DNA from: PCRC01 sp040384665 | Lineage (GTDB): Bacteria; Pseudomonadota; Gammaproteobacteria; Burkholderiales; Burkholderiaceae_C | Assembly (NCBI GenBank): GCA_040384665.1 | Contig: JAZKIY010000006.1 | Coordinates: 1 to 64,000 of the forward strand | Direction of reading: 5' to 3' | Length of the DNA: 64,000 bases | Shown here: one piece after another, positions 15,106 through 23,956 of the stretch | How the letters are laid out: each line of letters opens with the position of its first letter | How positions within the stretch are numbered: position 1 is the first letter of the stretch | Notes under the pieces: generated by a model | Told to the model about the DNA's origin: nothing | Databases searched by the model: none | Seen by the model: the letters and a program-made list of their open reading frames with translations, nothing else | Made by a program: the position numbers and the translations under genes

Positions 15106-15797
15106 CCCTCTGCGATGACGTAGCTGCGCAGGCCCGGCACATGGGCAATAAGCTGGCCTTTGTTTGGCTCTATGCTCACCAGCCCAAGCCGCTTGAATTC
15201 GCCCAGCGCCACGTTGACCCTTTGCCGTGACAAACCACAGATCAGTGCCAGCTCATGCTGCGAGATGGCCAGCTCCTGCGTGCCAGTGGCATGGTCATTG
15301 GCCACCATCAACAGGCCCCGGGCCACACGCACCTCGGGTTTCAGAAGACGTGACGCAACCAGCATCGTGACAAACGCACCCATGCGCGCATTCATGACGT
15401 CAGACAGGAAATGGTTGAATGGAATGGACGCATTGCGCAGAGTCTCGAACGTCTGCGCTGGAATCAGGCAAATGTGCGCGGGTGTGAGTGCGCGCAGGTC
15501 GTAGCGCCGCATCTCTTTCTTCAGCAAGGAACCGTCTCCGCCCCATTCGCCTTCACGCAGGCAATACAGGGTCGTCTCCGAGCCATCAGACCCGACCACA
15601 TACATTTGCAGGTAACCTTTCAAGAGGCCATACCAATGGGCGCTGGGCGCGCCCTCACGGGCAATGTAGTCACCCGGTAATGCGGTTTTCTCGGTGGCTG
15701 TTGTGAGTGTCAATGCGCGCAGTTCTGGCGACAGCGCACGAAACCAGGCCCAACGTTCCAGGAACTCCGTGATGCTGTTGGTCGGTTGTGACGCCAT
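15090..15797 (-). CDS. Crp/Fnr-family transcriptional regulator
   Basis: 235 residues: an N-terminal cyclic-nucleotide-binding-like beta-barrel (ALPGDYIAREGAPSAHWYGLLKG, then GEWGGDGSLLKKE), a long dimer helix, and a C-terminal winged helix with the recognition segment ISQHELALICGLSRQRVNVALGEFKRLG. It lacks the N-terminal cysteine cluster of Fnr. The motif resembles regulators commonly found beside catabolic genes. It converges on the crotonase-GST-isomerase group with a 16-nt overlap, so regulation of those genes is possible but unproven. Confidence 0.88.
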   Translation of the reverse strand: MASQPTNSITEFLERWAWFRALSPELRALTLTTATEKTALPGDYIAREGAPSAHWYGLLKGYLQMYVVGSDGSETTLYCLREGEWGGDGSLLKKEMRRYDLRALTPAHICLIPAQTFETLRNASIPFNHFLSDVMNARMGAFVTMLVASRLLKPEVRVARGLLMVANDHATGTQELAISQHELALICGLSRQRVNVALGEFKRLGLVSIEPNKGQLIAHVPGLRSYVIAEGQGAG

Positions 15798-15822
15798 GTG
15801 TTGTGGCCCGCCAGGCCGGCGC

Positions 15823-16338
15823 TCAGTGGGACTTCAGGCGGCCAACCCGGGGCGCTGGCAAGAGGTGCTGCACCTCTTGTGCCACGCGCACACAGTCTTT
15901 CAAATGCGCTTCACCCAGGTGGCGGATGGCGGCATAACCGATGGCGGCGGAGATCGCCTGACCTGCAAGCGGGACGAAGCGCATGGCCTGCTTGGTGGTG
16001 AGGCGCACGCCGACGGTTTTGGCGGCGGTCAGCACGAGGTCACGGGTGATGAGTTTGCCGATCAGGGCCGAACCGACCCAGGCCACCACTTTTTGCACCT
16101 GTTCCCGTTTGGCCGGTTCGAGCAAATCCAGCTGGGCCGGGGCGAGGCCAAATTCGGCGTTGATCTCCGGGATGATTTTCGACAGCAAGGCCGCGTCGAT
16201 CATCCAGTCGAAGCCGGGTACCGGCACCATGCTGGCCGCGCCGGCCACCAAGGCGCGGCGGTGCAGCAGTTTGCGGCTGCGCTGTACGGCCGCCAGCAGG
16301 GTGGCGTTGCCCGCAGCGAGTTGTACGGCGCTGGCCAT
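15823..16338 (-). CDS. Hypothetical protein, EcsC/DUF697-like
   Basis: 171 residues with no catalytic motif I can name. Hydrophobic stretches with glycine/alanine pairs (ALVAGAASMVPVPGFDWMIDAALLSKI, shown as the key region; and FVPLAGQAISAAIGYAAI) resemble the membrane-associated segments of EcsC or DUF697 (YcjF-like) proteins. It lies 10 nt upstream (in its own direction, downstream) of the GlsB-type gene with the same orientation, so the two may be cotranscribed. Confidence 0.6.
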   Translation of the reverse strand: MASAVQLAAGNATLLAAVQRSRKLLHRRALVAGAASMVPVPGFDWMIDAALLSKIIPEINAEFGLAPAQLDLLEPAKREQVQKVVAWVGSALIGKLITRDLVLTAAKTVGVRLTTKQAMRFVPLAGQAISAAIGYAAIRHLGEAHLKDCVRVAQEVQHLLPAPRVGRLKSH

Positions 16339-16348
16339 GGGGGCTGGG

Positions 16349-16597
16349 TTACTTCCGGCGGATCAGGTTGTAGACAAACAGCAGCACCACCGCGCCGACC
16401 ACCGAGGCGATCCACCCGGCAGCATCACCGGGCTTGTACCAGCCCAGCGCAGCGCCGGCGTAGTTGGCCACAAAGGAGCCCGCTACGCCCAGCAGGGCGG
16501 TCATGATGATGCCGAGCTGGTCTTTGCCGGGGTGTACCGCCCGTGCAATCAGACCAACCACCAAACCGACGATGAGGGTGCCAAGCAGTGAGAGCAT
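16349..16597 (-). CDS. GlsB/YeaQ/YmgE-family stress-response membrane protein
   Basis: 82 residues with three hydrophobic helices: LLGTLIVGLVVGLIARAV, then IIMTALLGVAGSFVANYAGAAL (landmarks), and a C-terminal IASVVGAVVLLFVYNLI, closing with RRK. The GLIARAVHPGKDQLG loop is the family signature of these 'transglycosylase-associated' proteins, which are linked to general stress responses. The start has an AAGGA ribosome-binding site, and a TATATT (complement of 16623-16628) is a candidate -10 box. Confidence 0.9.
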   Translation of the reverse strand: MLSLLGTLIVGLVVGLIARAVHPGKDQLGIIMTALLGVAGSFVANYAGAALGWYKPGDAAGWIASVVGAVVLLFVYNLIRRK

Positions 16598-16659
16598 GTG
16601 TGTCCTTGTGCGGTAAAAGCCGAATATACCGCGCAGCCCAAGACACGTGTTTTGGCGGG

Positions 16660-18624
16660 TCAGGCGGTGGCGTTCTCAATCTCCTGGTGCAGTTGCAGCC
16701 ATTGTTCTTCGAGGCCGGCGAGTTCCTGCTGGATGGTTTTGAGCCGCTTGCCCAGGGCTGCCGATTCGGGGTGCGGGTCGGGTGACGCGAACTTCTGCTC
16801 AATCTGGCGCTGCTCGGCGTTCAGGCCAGCCATGACCTGTTCCAGTTTTTCAATGTCACGCTGCAAGTTGCGCAGGGTGTTGTTGGCCTGCGGTTTGCGT
16901 GCTGCCGGTTTGGCGGCCAGCGCCGCCCGTGCGCTGGCGGCGGCGCGTTCGGCGTTGCGCTGCTCTTCGCGTTGTTCTTCCCGCTGGCGCTTGGCTTCGT
17001 CGAGCAGGTAACGCTGGTAGTCGTCCAGGTCACCGTCGAACGGCGCCACACCACCGCGTGAGACGAGCCAGAACTCGTCGCACACCGCGCGCAGCAAGGC
17101 CCGGTCGTGGCTGACCAGCATCACCGTGCCTTCAAATTCGTTCAGCGCCACGCTCAGGGCTTCGCGGGTGGCGAGGTCAAGGTGGTTGGTGGGTTCGTCC
17201 AGCAGCAGCAGGTTGGGGCGTTGCCAGACGATCATGCACAGCACCAGCCGGGCTTTTTCGCCACCGCTCATGCTGCCCACGGCCTGTTTGACCATGTCGC
17301 CGCCAAAGTTGAACATGCCCAGGAAGGAGCGCAGGTCTTGCTCGCGCGTGCCCTGGCCATGGTTGAGCGATGCCGCAGCAGACTCTTTGACCAGCCGGAT
17401 CATGTGTTCCAGTGGCGTGTCGGCCGGGCGCAGCACGTCGAGTTCCTGCTGCGCGAAATAGCCGATGTTCAGGCCCTTGCCTTCGGTGATGTCGCCACCG
17501 GTGGCCTTGAGCGCGCGGGCCACGGTTTTCACCAGCGTGGATTTGCCCTGGCCGTTGGCGCCGAGGATGCCGATGCGCTGGCCGGCCAGCACCGAGCGGC
17601 TGACGTTGTTGACGATGACGGTGGGCGGTGTGCCCGCCGGTGCGTCGTCGGGTGGTGGGTAACCAAAGCTGGCGTTGTGCATCGCCAGCATGGGGTTGGG
17701 CAGGTTCAGTGGTTCTTTGAACTCGAAGCTGAAGTCGGCGTCGGCCAGCATCGGCGCGATTTTTTCCATGCGTTCCAGCGCCTTGACGCGGCTTTGTGCC
17801 TGCTTGGCCTTGCTGGCCTTGGCCTTGAAGCGGTCGATGAACTTCTGCAGGTGGGCCATCTTGTCCTGCTGGCGCGCAAAGGCGCTTTGCTGCAGCGACA
17901 TCTGTTCGGCGCGCATGTCCTCGAACTTGCTGTAGTTGCCGCCGTAGCGCACCAGTTTGCCGGCGTCGATGTGCAGGGTGACGTTGGTCACCGCGTCCAG
18001 AAACTCGCGGTCATGGCTGATGACCAGCATGGTGCCGGTGTAGCGCCTGAGCCAGGCTTCGAGCCAGACCAGGGCGTCCAAATCCAGGTGGTTGGTGGGT
18101 TCGTCGAGCAGCAGCAGGTCGCTTGGGCACATCAGCGCGCGGGCCAGTTGCAGGCGCATGCGCCAGCCGCCGGAGAAGCTGTTGACCGGGTTCTCCAGTT
18201 CGCTGGTCTTGAAGCCAAGGCCGAGGATCAGCGCCTGCGCACGGGCTGGTGCGTCGTGGGCGCCGGCGTCGTGCAGGGCCATGTAGGCGTGGGCCATGCG
18301 GTCACCGTCGTCGCTGGCTTCGGAAGCGTCCACCTCGGCCTGTGCGGCCAGCAGGGTGACATCGCCTTCAATCACGAACTGGGTCGCGGTCTGGCTGGTT
18401 TCGGGCATGTCCTGGGCCACCTGGGCCATGCGCCACTGGGGGGGGACGAAGAAGTCGCCCGCGTCTTCGTGCAGCGTGCCGTTGAGCAGCGCAAACAGGG
18501 TGGATTTGCCGGCGCCGTTGCGGCCGACCAGGCCGACCATTTCGCCGGGGTTGATGGTCACAGAGGTGCTGTCGAGCAGCACCTTGGCGCTGCGGCGCAG
18601 GGTGAGGTTTTTAAGGGTGATCAT
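16660..18624 (-). CDS. ABC-F family ATPase (YheS-like)
   Basis: 654 residues with two nucleotide-binding domains and no transmembrane part. NBD1 has Walker A GLVGRNGAGKSTLF (about 32-45) and signature NSFSGGWRMRLQLARAL; NBD2 has GILGANGQGKSTLVK and SMSGGEKARLVLCMIVW. The inter-domain linker is basic and helical, and a coiled coil ends the protein (NTLRNLQRDIEKLEQVMAGL). ABC-F proteins act at the ribosomal E site to aid translation. The N-terminus MITLKNLTLRRSAKVLLD and the long C-terminal extension fit YheS. The start codon overlaps the prmB stop (TCAT on the plus strand), so translation factor and ribosomal-protein methylase are coupled. Confidence 0.93.
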   Translation of the reverse strand: MITLKNLTLRRSAKVLLDSTSVTINPGEMVGLVGRNGAGKSTLFALLNGTLHEDAGDFFVPPQWRMAQVAQDMPETSQTATQFVIEGDVTLLAAQAEVDASEASDDGDRMAHAYMALHDAGAHDAPARAQALILGLGFKTSELENPVNSFSGGWRMRLQLARALMCPSDLLLLDEPTNHLDLDALVWLEAWLRRYTGTMLVISHDREFLDAVTNVTLHIDAGKLVRYGGNYSKFEDMRAEQMSLQQSAFARQQDKMAHLQKFIDRFKAKASKAKQAQSRVKALERMEKIAPMLADADFSFEFKEPLNLPNPMLAMHNASFGYPPPDDAPAGTPPTVIVNNVSRSVLAGQRIGILGANGQGKSTLVKTVARALKATGGDITEGKGLNIGYFAQQELDVLRPADTPLEHMIRLVKESAAASLNHGQGTREQDLRSFLGMFNFGGDMVKQAVGSMSGGEKARLVLCMIVWQRPNLLLLDEPTNHLDLATREALSVALNEFEGTVMLVSHDRALLRAVCDEFWLVSRGGVAPFDGDLDDYQRYLLDEAKRQREEQREEQRNAERAAASARAALAAKPAARKPQANNTLRNLQRDIEKLEQVMAGLNAEQRQIEQKFASPDPHPESAALGKRLKTIQQELAGLEEQWLQLHQEIENATA

Positions 18625-19520
18625 GTCGGGGGGAGGGCGGCGGCCAGGGCCTCGCGGGTCAGCAGCAGCACCTGGTCTTCGCCGGCGCTGGTGTCCAGCC
18701 AAACGGCGGCGAGTGCCGGGAAGGCCAATTCAAAATGGTTGCGCTCGTTGCCGATTTCCAGCACCAGCACGGCGTTGGGGGTCATGCGGGACGGCGCGTC
18801 GCGCAGCAACTGGCGGATGAAGTCCATGCCATCGGCACCACCGGCCAGCGCCAGCACCGGCTCGGCCTGGTATTCGGGGGGCAGGGCGGCCATGCTCTGG
18901 CTGTTGACGTAGGGCGGGTTGCACAGGATCAGGTCGTAGGGGCCGCTTGCCTGTGCCAAACCATCGGACTCGAACAGGCGGATGCGCTGCTGCAAGCCGT
19001 GGTTGCTGACGTTGATGCGGGCCACGGCCAGCGCGTCGGCTGAAATGTCGCAGGCGTCTACCAACACGTCCGGGTAGGCCATGGCGGCGAGCACGGCCAG
19101 GCTGCCGTTGCCGGTGCACAGGTCGAGCACCTGTTCGGTGGCATGGCTGAGCCAGTAGTCGAGTGTGCCTTCCTGCTGCGGGTCTGCCAGCAGCTCGGCA
19201 ATGAAGCTGCGCGGCACGATGGCGCGCTCGTCCACGTAAAACGGCACACCCTGCAGCCAGGCCTCGCGGGTCAGGTAGGCGGCGGGCTGGCGGGTGGTGA
19301 TGCGCTGTGTGACCAGTGCGGCCACTTCGGCGGCTTCGGTTGGGGTGACCTCGTGCGGTGTCAACGCGTCGGTGTCGATCTCGGTGTCCAGGGGCAGGCC
19401 CAGTTGCCACAGCACCAGCCAGGCGGCCTCGTCGTGGGCGTTGGTGGTGCCATGGCCAAAGGCCACACCGGCCGCTGCCAGCCGCTGCGCGCTGGCGTCG
19501 ATCAGGTCGGACAGCGTCAT
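18621..19520 (-). CDS. prmB: 50S ribosomal protein L3 glutamine methyltransferase
   Basis: 299 residues. It carries the class I methyltransferase motif VLDLCTGNGSLAVLAAM and the NPPY glutamine-binding motif (LCNPPYVNS) of the HemK/PrmB family. The N-terminal helical domain with RITTRQPAAYLTREAWLQG and the IVPRSFIAELL stretch is PrmB-type; PrmC has a different GxPxxYI region. The frame runs 41 codons further upstream, but ATG at 19520 (MTLSDLIDASAQRL) overlaps the dapE stop and matches the expected start. It modifies L3 Gln150 during 50S assembly. Confidence 0.93.
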   Translation of the reverse strand: MTLSDLIDASAQRLAAAGVAFGHGTTNAHDEAAWLVLWQLGLPLDTEIDTDALTPHEVTPTEAAEVAALVTQRITTRQPAAYLTREAWLQGVPFYVDERAIVPRSFIAELLADPQQEGTLDYWLSHATEQVLDLCTGNGSLAVLAAMAYPDVLVDACDISADALAVARINVSNHGLQQRIRLFESDGLAQASGPYDLILCNPPYVNSQSMAALPPEYQAEPVLALAGGADGMDFIRQLLRDAPSRMTPNAVLVLEIGNERNHFELAFPALAAVWLDTSAGEDQVLLLTREALAAALPPT

Positions 19521-20719
19521 GCGCTCACCGCGCGGGCGTTGAGGTTCTCCAGAACCCGGCGGTAGATGTTCTTCAGCGGCTCGATGTCGGCCACCGCCAC
19601 ATGCTCGTCGATCTTGTGGATGGTGGCATTGGGGGGGCCACACTCGATCACCTGCGGGCAGATCTGCGCGATGAAGCGGCCATCGCTGGTGCCACCGGTG
19701 GTGGAGAGTTCGGTGGTGATGCCGGTTTCATCCAGAATGGCCTGCTGCACCGCCTGCACCAGCGTGCCGGGTGTGGTGAGGAAGGGCCGCCCGCCGATGG
19801 TCCACTGCAGGTCGTAATCCGCGTCGGGTTTCAGCCCATGGCGGTCCAGCACCGCGGCCAACCGCTGCTGCAGGCCTTCGGGGGTGGACTCGGTGGAGAA
19901 GCGGAAGTTGAAGTCCACCACCACCGTGCCGGGAATCACGTTGCTGGCGCCGGTGCCACCGTGGATGTTGCTGACTTGCCAGCTGGTGGCGGGGAAGAAG
20001 GCGTTGCCCCGGTCCCATTCAACAGTGGTCAGTTCGGCCAGCGCGGGTGCCAGCAAGTGGATGGGGTTCTTGGCCAGGTGCGGGTAGGCGATGTGGCCTT
20101 GCACGCCCTTGACGGTGAGCTTGCCGCTCATGGTGCCGCGGCGGCCGTTTTTGACCATGTCGCCGGTGCGCTCGACCGAGGTGGGTTCGCCGACGATGCA
20201 GTAGTCCAGCTTTTCACCCTGGGCGGTGAGCCATTCGCAGACCTTGACCGTGCCGTCGTTGGCCGGGCCTTCTTCGTCGCTGGTCAGCAAAAAGCCAATG
20301 GCAATGTTCGGCTGTGGGTGGGCGGCGAGGAACTCTTCGGTCGCCACCACCATCGCGGCGAGGGAGGTTTTCATGTCGCTCGCGCCCCGGCCATAGAGCT
20401 TGCCGTTGCGGTGGCTGGGGGTGAACGGGTCGCTCGCCCACTGGTCCAGCGGGCCGGTGGGCACGACGTCGGTGTGGCCAGCGAATACTATCAATTCAGG
20501 AGCTGAATCGCCAGGTTTCACTAAGGCTGAAGGCCGATTTGGCTTAAAAATGGCCCACAAGTTGGCCACCCGGAAGGTGTCTGGCCCGCTGGGCAGGCTG
20601 TGGCAGGCAAAACCGAGCGGTTCCAGCCGGCGGGCAATCAGCGCCTGGCAACCGGCGTCGTCGGGGGTGACGGAGGGCTGGGCGATCAGTTGCTCGGCCA
20701 GGTACAGGGTGTTCGCCAT
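19517..20719 (-). CDS. dapE: Succinyl-diaminopimelate desuccinylase
   Basis: A 400-residue M20-family dizinc hydrolase that releases L,L-diaminopimelate from its succinylated form. Metal and catalytic motifs are FAGHTDVVP (about 79-87), GRGASDMKTSLAAMV, TSDEEGPANDGT, VGEPTS and the C-terminal TTGGTSDGRFIA with NATIHKIDE. The E. coli enzyme has 375 residues. The excess is largely explained by copy B of the dispersed repeat at about residues 57-79, between VANLWA and FAGHTDVVP, translated as IFKPNRPSALVKPGDSAPEL. It overlaps prmB by 4 nt and the PilU-like gene by 1 nt (TGATG). Confidence 0.95.
   Translation of the reverse strand: MANTLYLAEQLIAQPSVTPDDAGCQALIARRLEPLGFACHSLPSGPDTFRVANLWAIFKPNRPSALVKPGDSAPELIVFAGHTDVVPTGPLDQWASDPFTPSHRNGKLYGRGASDMKTSLAAMVVATEEFLAAHPQPNIAIGFLLTSDEEGPANDGTVKVCEWLTAQGEKLDYCIVGEPTSVERTGDMVKNGRRGTMSGKLTVKGVQGHIAYPHLAKNPIHLLAPALAELTTVEWDRGNAFFPATSWQVSNIHGGTGASNVIPGTVVVDFNFRFSTESTPEGLQQRLAAVLDRHGLKPDADYDLQWTIGGRPFLTTPGTLVQAVQQAILDETGITTELSTTGGTSDGRFIAQICPQVIECGPPNATIHKIDEHVAVADIEPLKNIYRRVLENLNARAVSA
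20483..20551 (-). repeat. Dispersed palindromic element, copy B (in dapE)
   Basis: On the minus strand it starts TTTTTAAGCCAAATCGGCC, has core GCCTTAGTG (complement of 20519-20527), exactly 14 nt of spacer, then degenerate stem arms AGCTCC and ATAGTA around the 7-nt loop TGAATTG. It is in sense orientation in dapE and read in the Ala-Leu-Val frame. Its core, like copy A, has CTTAGTG, whereas copies C-F have CCTAGTG, suggesting two subfamilies. Confidence 0.8.
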
Positions 20720-21870
20720 CAAGTGTCCAGCGTGATGTGGCCAAAGCTGGACGCGTTGCTGCTGGCCACAGGGTCTAACGGCGCGGCCGTGGGTGCGCCT
20801 GGGTTGCCGGTGAAACGGTTTTCCAGCTTCCACATCAGGTTCGTAGGCGAGTCGGCGTTGGCCAGGCCCTCTTCCCGGGACACCATGCCGTTGGTGATCA
20901 TCCGGGCAATGTCTTGTTCGAAGGTTTGCGAGCCGTCGGCCATGGACTTCTCCATCGCCTCCTTGACGGCAGAGAAGTCGCCGCGTTCGATCAACTCGGA
21001 CACGAACTTGGTGTTCAGCATGACTTCCACTGCCGGTGCACGGCCACCCGCCACTGTGCGCAGCAGCCGCTGCGAGATCACGGCCTTCAGTGCGGCGGCC
21101 AGGTCACCCAGCAGCGTGGAGCGCACCTCCACCGGGTAAAAACTCAGGATGCGGTTGAGTGCCTGGTAGCTGTTGTTGGCATGCATGGTCGCCAGGCAGA
21201 GGTGGCCTGACTGCGCGTAGGCGATCGCGGCCGACATGGTGTCGCGGTCACGGATTTCGCCGATCATGATCACGTCCGGCGCTTGCCGCAGCGCGTTCTT
21301 CAGGCCGGTTTGCAGTGTCGCGGTGTCGGTGCCTATCTCGCGCTGGTTGATGACCGACTTCTTGTTTTTGAACAAAAACTCGATCGGGTCTTCCAGCGTC
21401 AGGATGTGGCCCGACATGCGCTCGTTGCGGTGGTCGATCAGCGAGGCCAGTGTGGTGCTTTTGCCGGCCCCTGTGGCGCCCACCATCAGCAGCAGGCCGC
21501 GCTTTTGCAGCATCAGGTCGGCCAGGCCAGCGGGCAGCATCAGTGTTTCCAGCTTGGGAATGTCAAAACTGATGCAGCGGATGACGGCCGCGTAGCTGCC
21601 GCGCTGGCGCATGCCGCTGATGCGGAAGCGCCCCACACCGGCCATGGAGTGGGCCATGTTCAGCTCGCCGGTTTCTTCCAGCTCTTCCATGCGTTTGGGC
21701 GGCAGGATTTCGGCCAGCAAGGCACGGGGCGCGTCGGGTGGCAGGGCCTTGGAGTTGACCGGCTGGCAGTCGCCCTTGATGCGGATCAGCACCGGCGAAT
21801 TGGCCGACAGGTAGACATCCGACGCGTGGCGTTCGGCCATCAACCGCAGAATGCTTTCCATCATGCTCAT
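20719..21870 (-). CDS. pilU: PilT/PilU-family type IV pilus retraction ATPase
   Basis: 383 residues of the PilT/VirB11 secretion ATPase family. It shows an N-terminal ASDVYLSANSPVLIRIKGD domain, Walker A GATGAGKSTT at 131-140, the Asp box TLEDPIEFLFKN, Walker B DVIMIGEIRDRDTM and the His box SGHLCLATMHANN. The 383-residue length and extended, low-complexity C-terminus fit PilU better than PilT (about 345). It hydrolyses ATP to help retract type IV pili. Its location between dapD and dapE is unexpected for function. Whether this is the only pilU or an extra paralogue cannot be told from the window. Confidence 0.88.
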   Translation of the reverse strand: MSMMESILRLMAERHASDVYLSANSPVLIRIKGDCQPVNSKALPPDAPRALLAEILPPKRMEELEETGELNMAHSMAGVGRFRISGMRQRGSYAAVIRCISFDIPKLETLMLPAGLADLMLQKRGLLLMVGATGAGKSTTLASLIDHRNERMSGHILTLEDPIEFLFKNKKSVINQREIGTDTATLQTGLKNALRQAPDVIMIGEIRDRDTMSAAIAYAQSGHLCLATMHANNSYQALNRILSFYPVEVRSTLLGDLAAALKAVISQRLLRTVAGGRAPAVEVMLNTKFVSELIERGDFSAVKEAMEKSMADGSQTFEQDIARMITNGMVSREEGLANADSPTNLMWKLENRFTGNPGAPTAAPLDPVASSNASSFGHITLDT

Positions 21871-21910
21871 AAAACCACCTTTGTTGTGAAACCGCTGACA
21901 GGCCGCCTGT

Positions 21911-22735
21911 TCAGTCGCGCAGCAGGTCGTTCAGGCTGGTCTTGGCGCGGGTTTGCGCGTCGACGCGTTTCACGATGACTGCGCAGTACAGGCTGTACTT
22001 GCCATCGGCACTCGGCAGGTTTCCTGAAACCACCACCGAGCCGGCCGGGATGCGGCCGTAGGTCACGGTGCCGGTGGCGCGGTCATAGATCTTGGTGCTC
22101 TGGCCGATGTACACGCCCATCGAAATGACCGAGTTTTCTTCGACGATCACGCCTTCGACCACCTCGGAGCGGGCGCCGATGAAGCAGTTGTCTTCAATGA
22201 TGGTCGGGTTGGCCTGCAGCGGCTCCAGCACGCCGCCCAGGCCCACGCCACCAGAGAGGTGCACGTTCTTGCCAACCTGGCAGCAGCTGCCCACTGTGGC
22301 CCAGGTGTCCACCATCGTGCCTTCGCCCACATAGGCGCCGATGTTCACGTAGCTGGGCATCAAAATCGCGCCCTTGGCAATGAAGCTGCCGCGGCGCGCC
22401 ACGGCGGGTGGCACCACGCGCACGCCGGCCTCTTTCATGGCCGCTTCGTCCATGTGGGCAAACTTGGTCTGCACCTTGTCGTAAAAGCCCAGGTCGCCGG
22501 CCTTGACGACTTCGTTGTCTTTCAGGCGGAAGCTCAGCAGCACGGCCTTCTTGATCCACTGGTGGGTGGTCCACTGGCCGACGCTTTCGCGGGTGGCCAC
22601 ACGCAGGCGGCCTTTGTTCAGCTCGCCGATCACGTGCTCCACCGCATCAACCACCTCTTTCGGGGCGGAGGCGGGGGACAGGTTGGCGCGGTCTTCCCAC
22701 GCGGCGTCGATGATGTGCTGGAGTTGTTGTGTCAT
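21911..22735 (-). CDS. dapD: 2,3,4,5-tetrahydropyridine-2,6-dicarboxylate N-succinyltransferase
   Basis: 274 residues, the usual DapD length. An N-terminal helical domain (QLQHIIDAAWEDRANLSP) precedes a left-handed beta-helix of hexapeptide repeats (GAILMPSYVNIGAYVGEG and following), with the family signature SYVNIGAYVGEGTMVDTWATVGSC (landmark) and a closing strand region with NLPSADGKYSLYCAVIVKRVD. It uses succinyl-CoA in the DAP/lysine route. It lies 18 nt after dapC, so dapC-dapD-pilU-dapE-prmB form one unit. Confidence 0.97.
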   Translation of the reverse strand: MTQQLQHIIDAAWEDRANLSPASAPKEVVDAVEHVIGELNKGRLRVATRESVGQWTTHQWIKKAVLLSFRLKDNEVVKAGDLGFYDKVQTKFAHMDEAAMKEAGVRVVPPAVARRGSFIAKGAILMPSYVNIGAYVGEGTMVDTWATVGSCCQVGKNVHLSGGVGLGGVLEPLQANPTIIEDNCFIGARSEVVEGVIVEENSVISMGVYIGQSTKIYDRATGTVTYGRIPAGSVVVSGNLPSADGKYSLYCAVIVKRVDAQTRAKTSLNDLLRD

Positions 22736-22753
22736 GGCTTGGGTTGGTTGAAA

Positions 22754-23956
22754 TCAGGAACAGGATTGAACAAACTGGACAATGCGGCGGGCGGCTTCCA
22801 CACATTCGGTGGTGTCGGCCACCAGGGCCATGCGAATACGGCCAGCGCCGGGGTTGTGGCCATTGGCCTCACGGGCGAGGTAGCTGCCCGGCAACACGGT
22901 GACATTGTATTGAGCCAACAGGTCGCGGGCGAAGGCGGTGTCGCTGCCGCCGCACACATGGTCTGGCACCTTGGCCCAGAGGTAGAAGCCGGCGTCGGGC
23001 AAGGCCACGTCCAGCACGCCGGCCAGCAGCGGTGTCACAGTGGCAAATTTTTCGCGGTACAGGGTGCGGTTGTCCGCCACATGGGCCTCGTCCTGCCAGG
23101 CGGCCATGCTGGCGGCCTGTACCACCGGGCTCATCGCACTGCCATGGTAGGTGCGGTAGAGCAAAAACGCTTTTATCAGCGCCGCGTCGCCGGCCACAAA
23201 ACCGCTGCGCAGGCCGGGCACGTTGCTGCGTTTGGAGAGGCTGGTGAAGGCGATCAGGTTCTTGAAGTCGGCCCTGCCCAGCGCGGCGGCCGCTTCCAGC
23301 CCGCCCAGTGGCGGTTCGTCACGGAAGTAAATTTCGCTGTAACACTCGTCCGAGGCAATCACAAAACCGTGTTGGTCGCTCAGGGCGAACAGCTTTTGCC
23401 ATTCGGTGAGTGGCATCACCGCGCCGGTCGGGTTGCCGGGCGAGCAGACAAACAGCAGCTGGGTGCGGGCCCAGACCTCGGGCGGCACGCTGTCCCAGTC
23501 GACCGCGAAATTGCGTGCCGGGTCGGTGGGCACGTAGTACGGCTCGGCGCCGGCCAGCAGGGCGGCCCCTTCGTAGATTTGGTAGAAGGGGTTGGGGCTG
23601 ATGACGATGGGTTTGTGGCGCGGGTCCACCACGGTCTGCGCCAGCGCAAACAAGGCCTCGCGCGAGCCATTGACCGGCAACACTTGTGTGGCCGGGTTCA
23701 ACGCCAGCCGGTAACGGCGCTGCAGCCAGCCGGTGAAGGCCTCGCGCAGTTTCAGGTCGCCCAGCGTGGCCGGGTAGCTGGCCAGCCCGCCGAGTGCGTT
23801 GGCCAGCGCGGTTTTGATGAATTCGGGCGTCGGGTGCCGGGGTTCGCCAATGCCGAGGCTGATCGGCGCGTGCGCCGGATTCGGGGTGATGTCGGCAAAC
23901 AGGGCACGCAGCCGCTCGAATGGGTAGGGCTGAAGGTGGGACAGCAGGGGGTTCAT
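22754..23956 (-). CDS. dapC: Succinyldiaminopimelate transaminase
   Basis: A 400-residue class I aminotransferase. It shows ISLGIGEPRHPTPEFI, PATQVLPVNGSREALFALAQ, FVCSPGNPTGAVMP, SDECYSEIYF and the PLP-lysine segment AFTSLSKRSNVPGLRSGFV. Together with dapD directly downstream it is assigned as DapC, which gives N-succinyl-L,L-DAP. A strong GGAGGG ribosome-binding site lies just before the ATG at 23956. It is divergent from smc. Confidence 0.94.
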   Translation of the reverse strand: MNPLLSHLQPYPFERLRALFADITPNPAHAPISLGIGEPRHPTPEFIKTALANALGGLASYPATLGDLKLREAFTGWLQRRYRLALNPATQVLPVNGSREALFALAQTVVDPRHKPIVISPNPFYQIYEGAALLAGAEPYYVPTDPARNFAVDWDSVPPEVWARTQLLFVCSPGNPTGAVMPLTEWQKLFALSDQHGFVIASDECYSEIYFRDEPPLGGLEAAAALGRADFKNLIAFTSLSKRSNVPGLRSGFVAGDAALIKAFLLYRTYHGSAMSPVVQAASMAAWQDEAHVADNRTLYREKFATVTPLLAGVLDVALPDAGFYLWAKVPDHVCGGSDTAFARDLLAQYNVTVLPGSYLAREANGHNPGAGRIRMALVADTTECVEAARRIVQFVQSCS

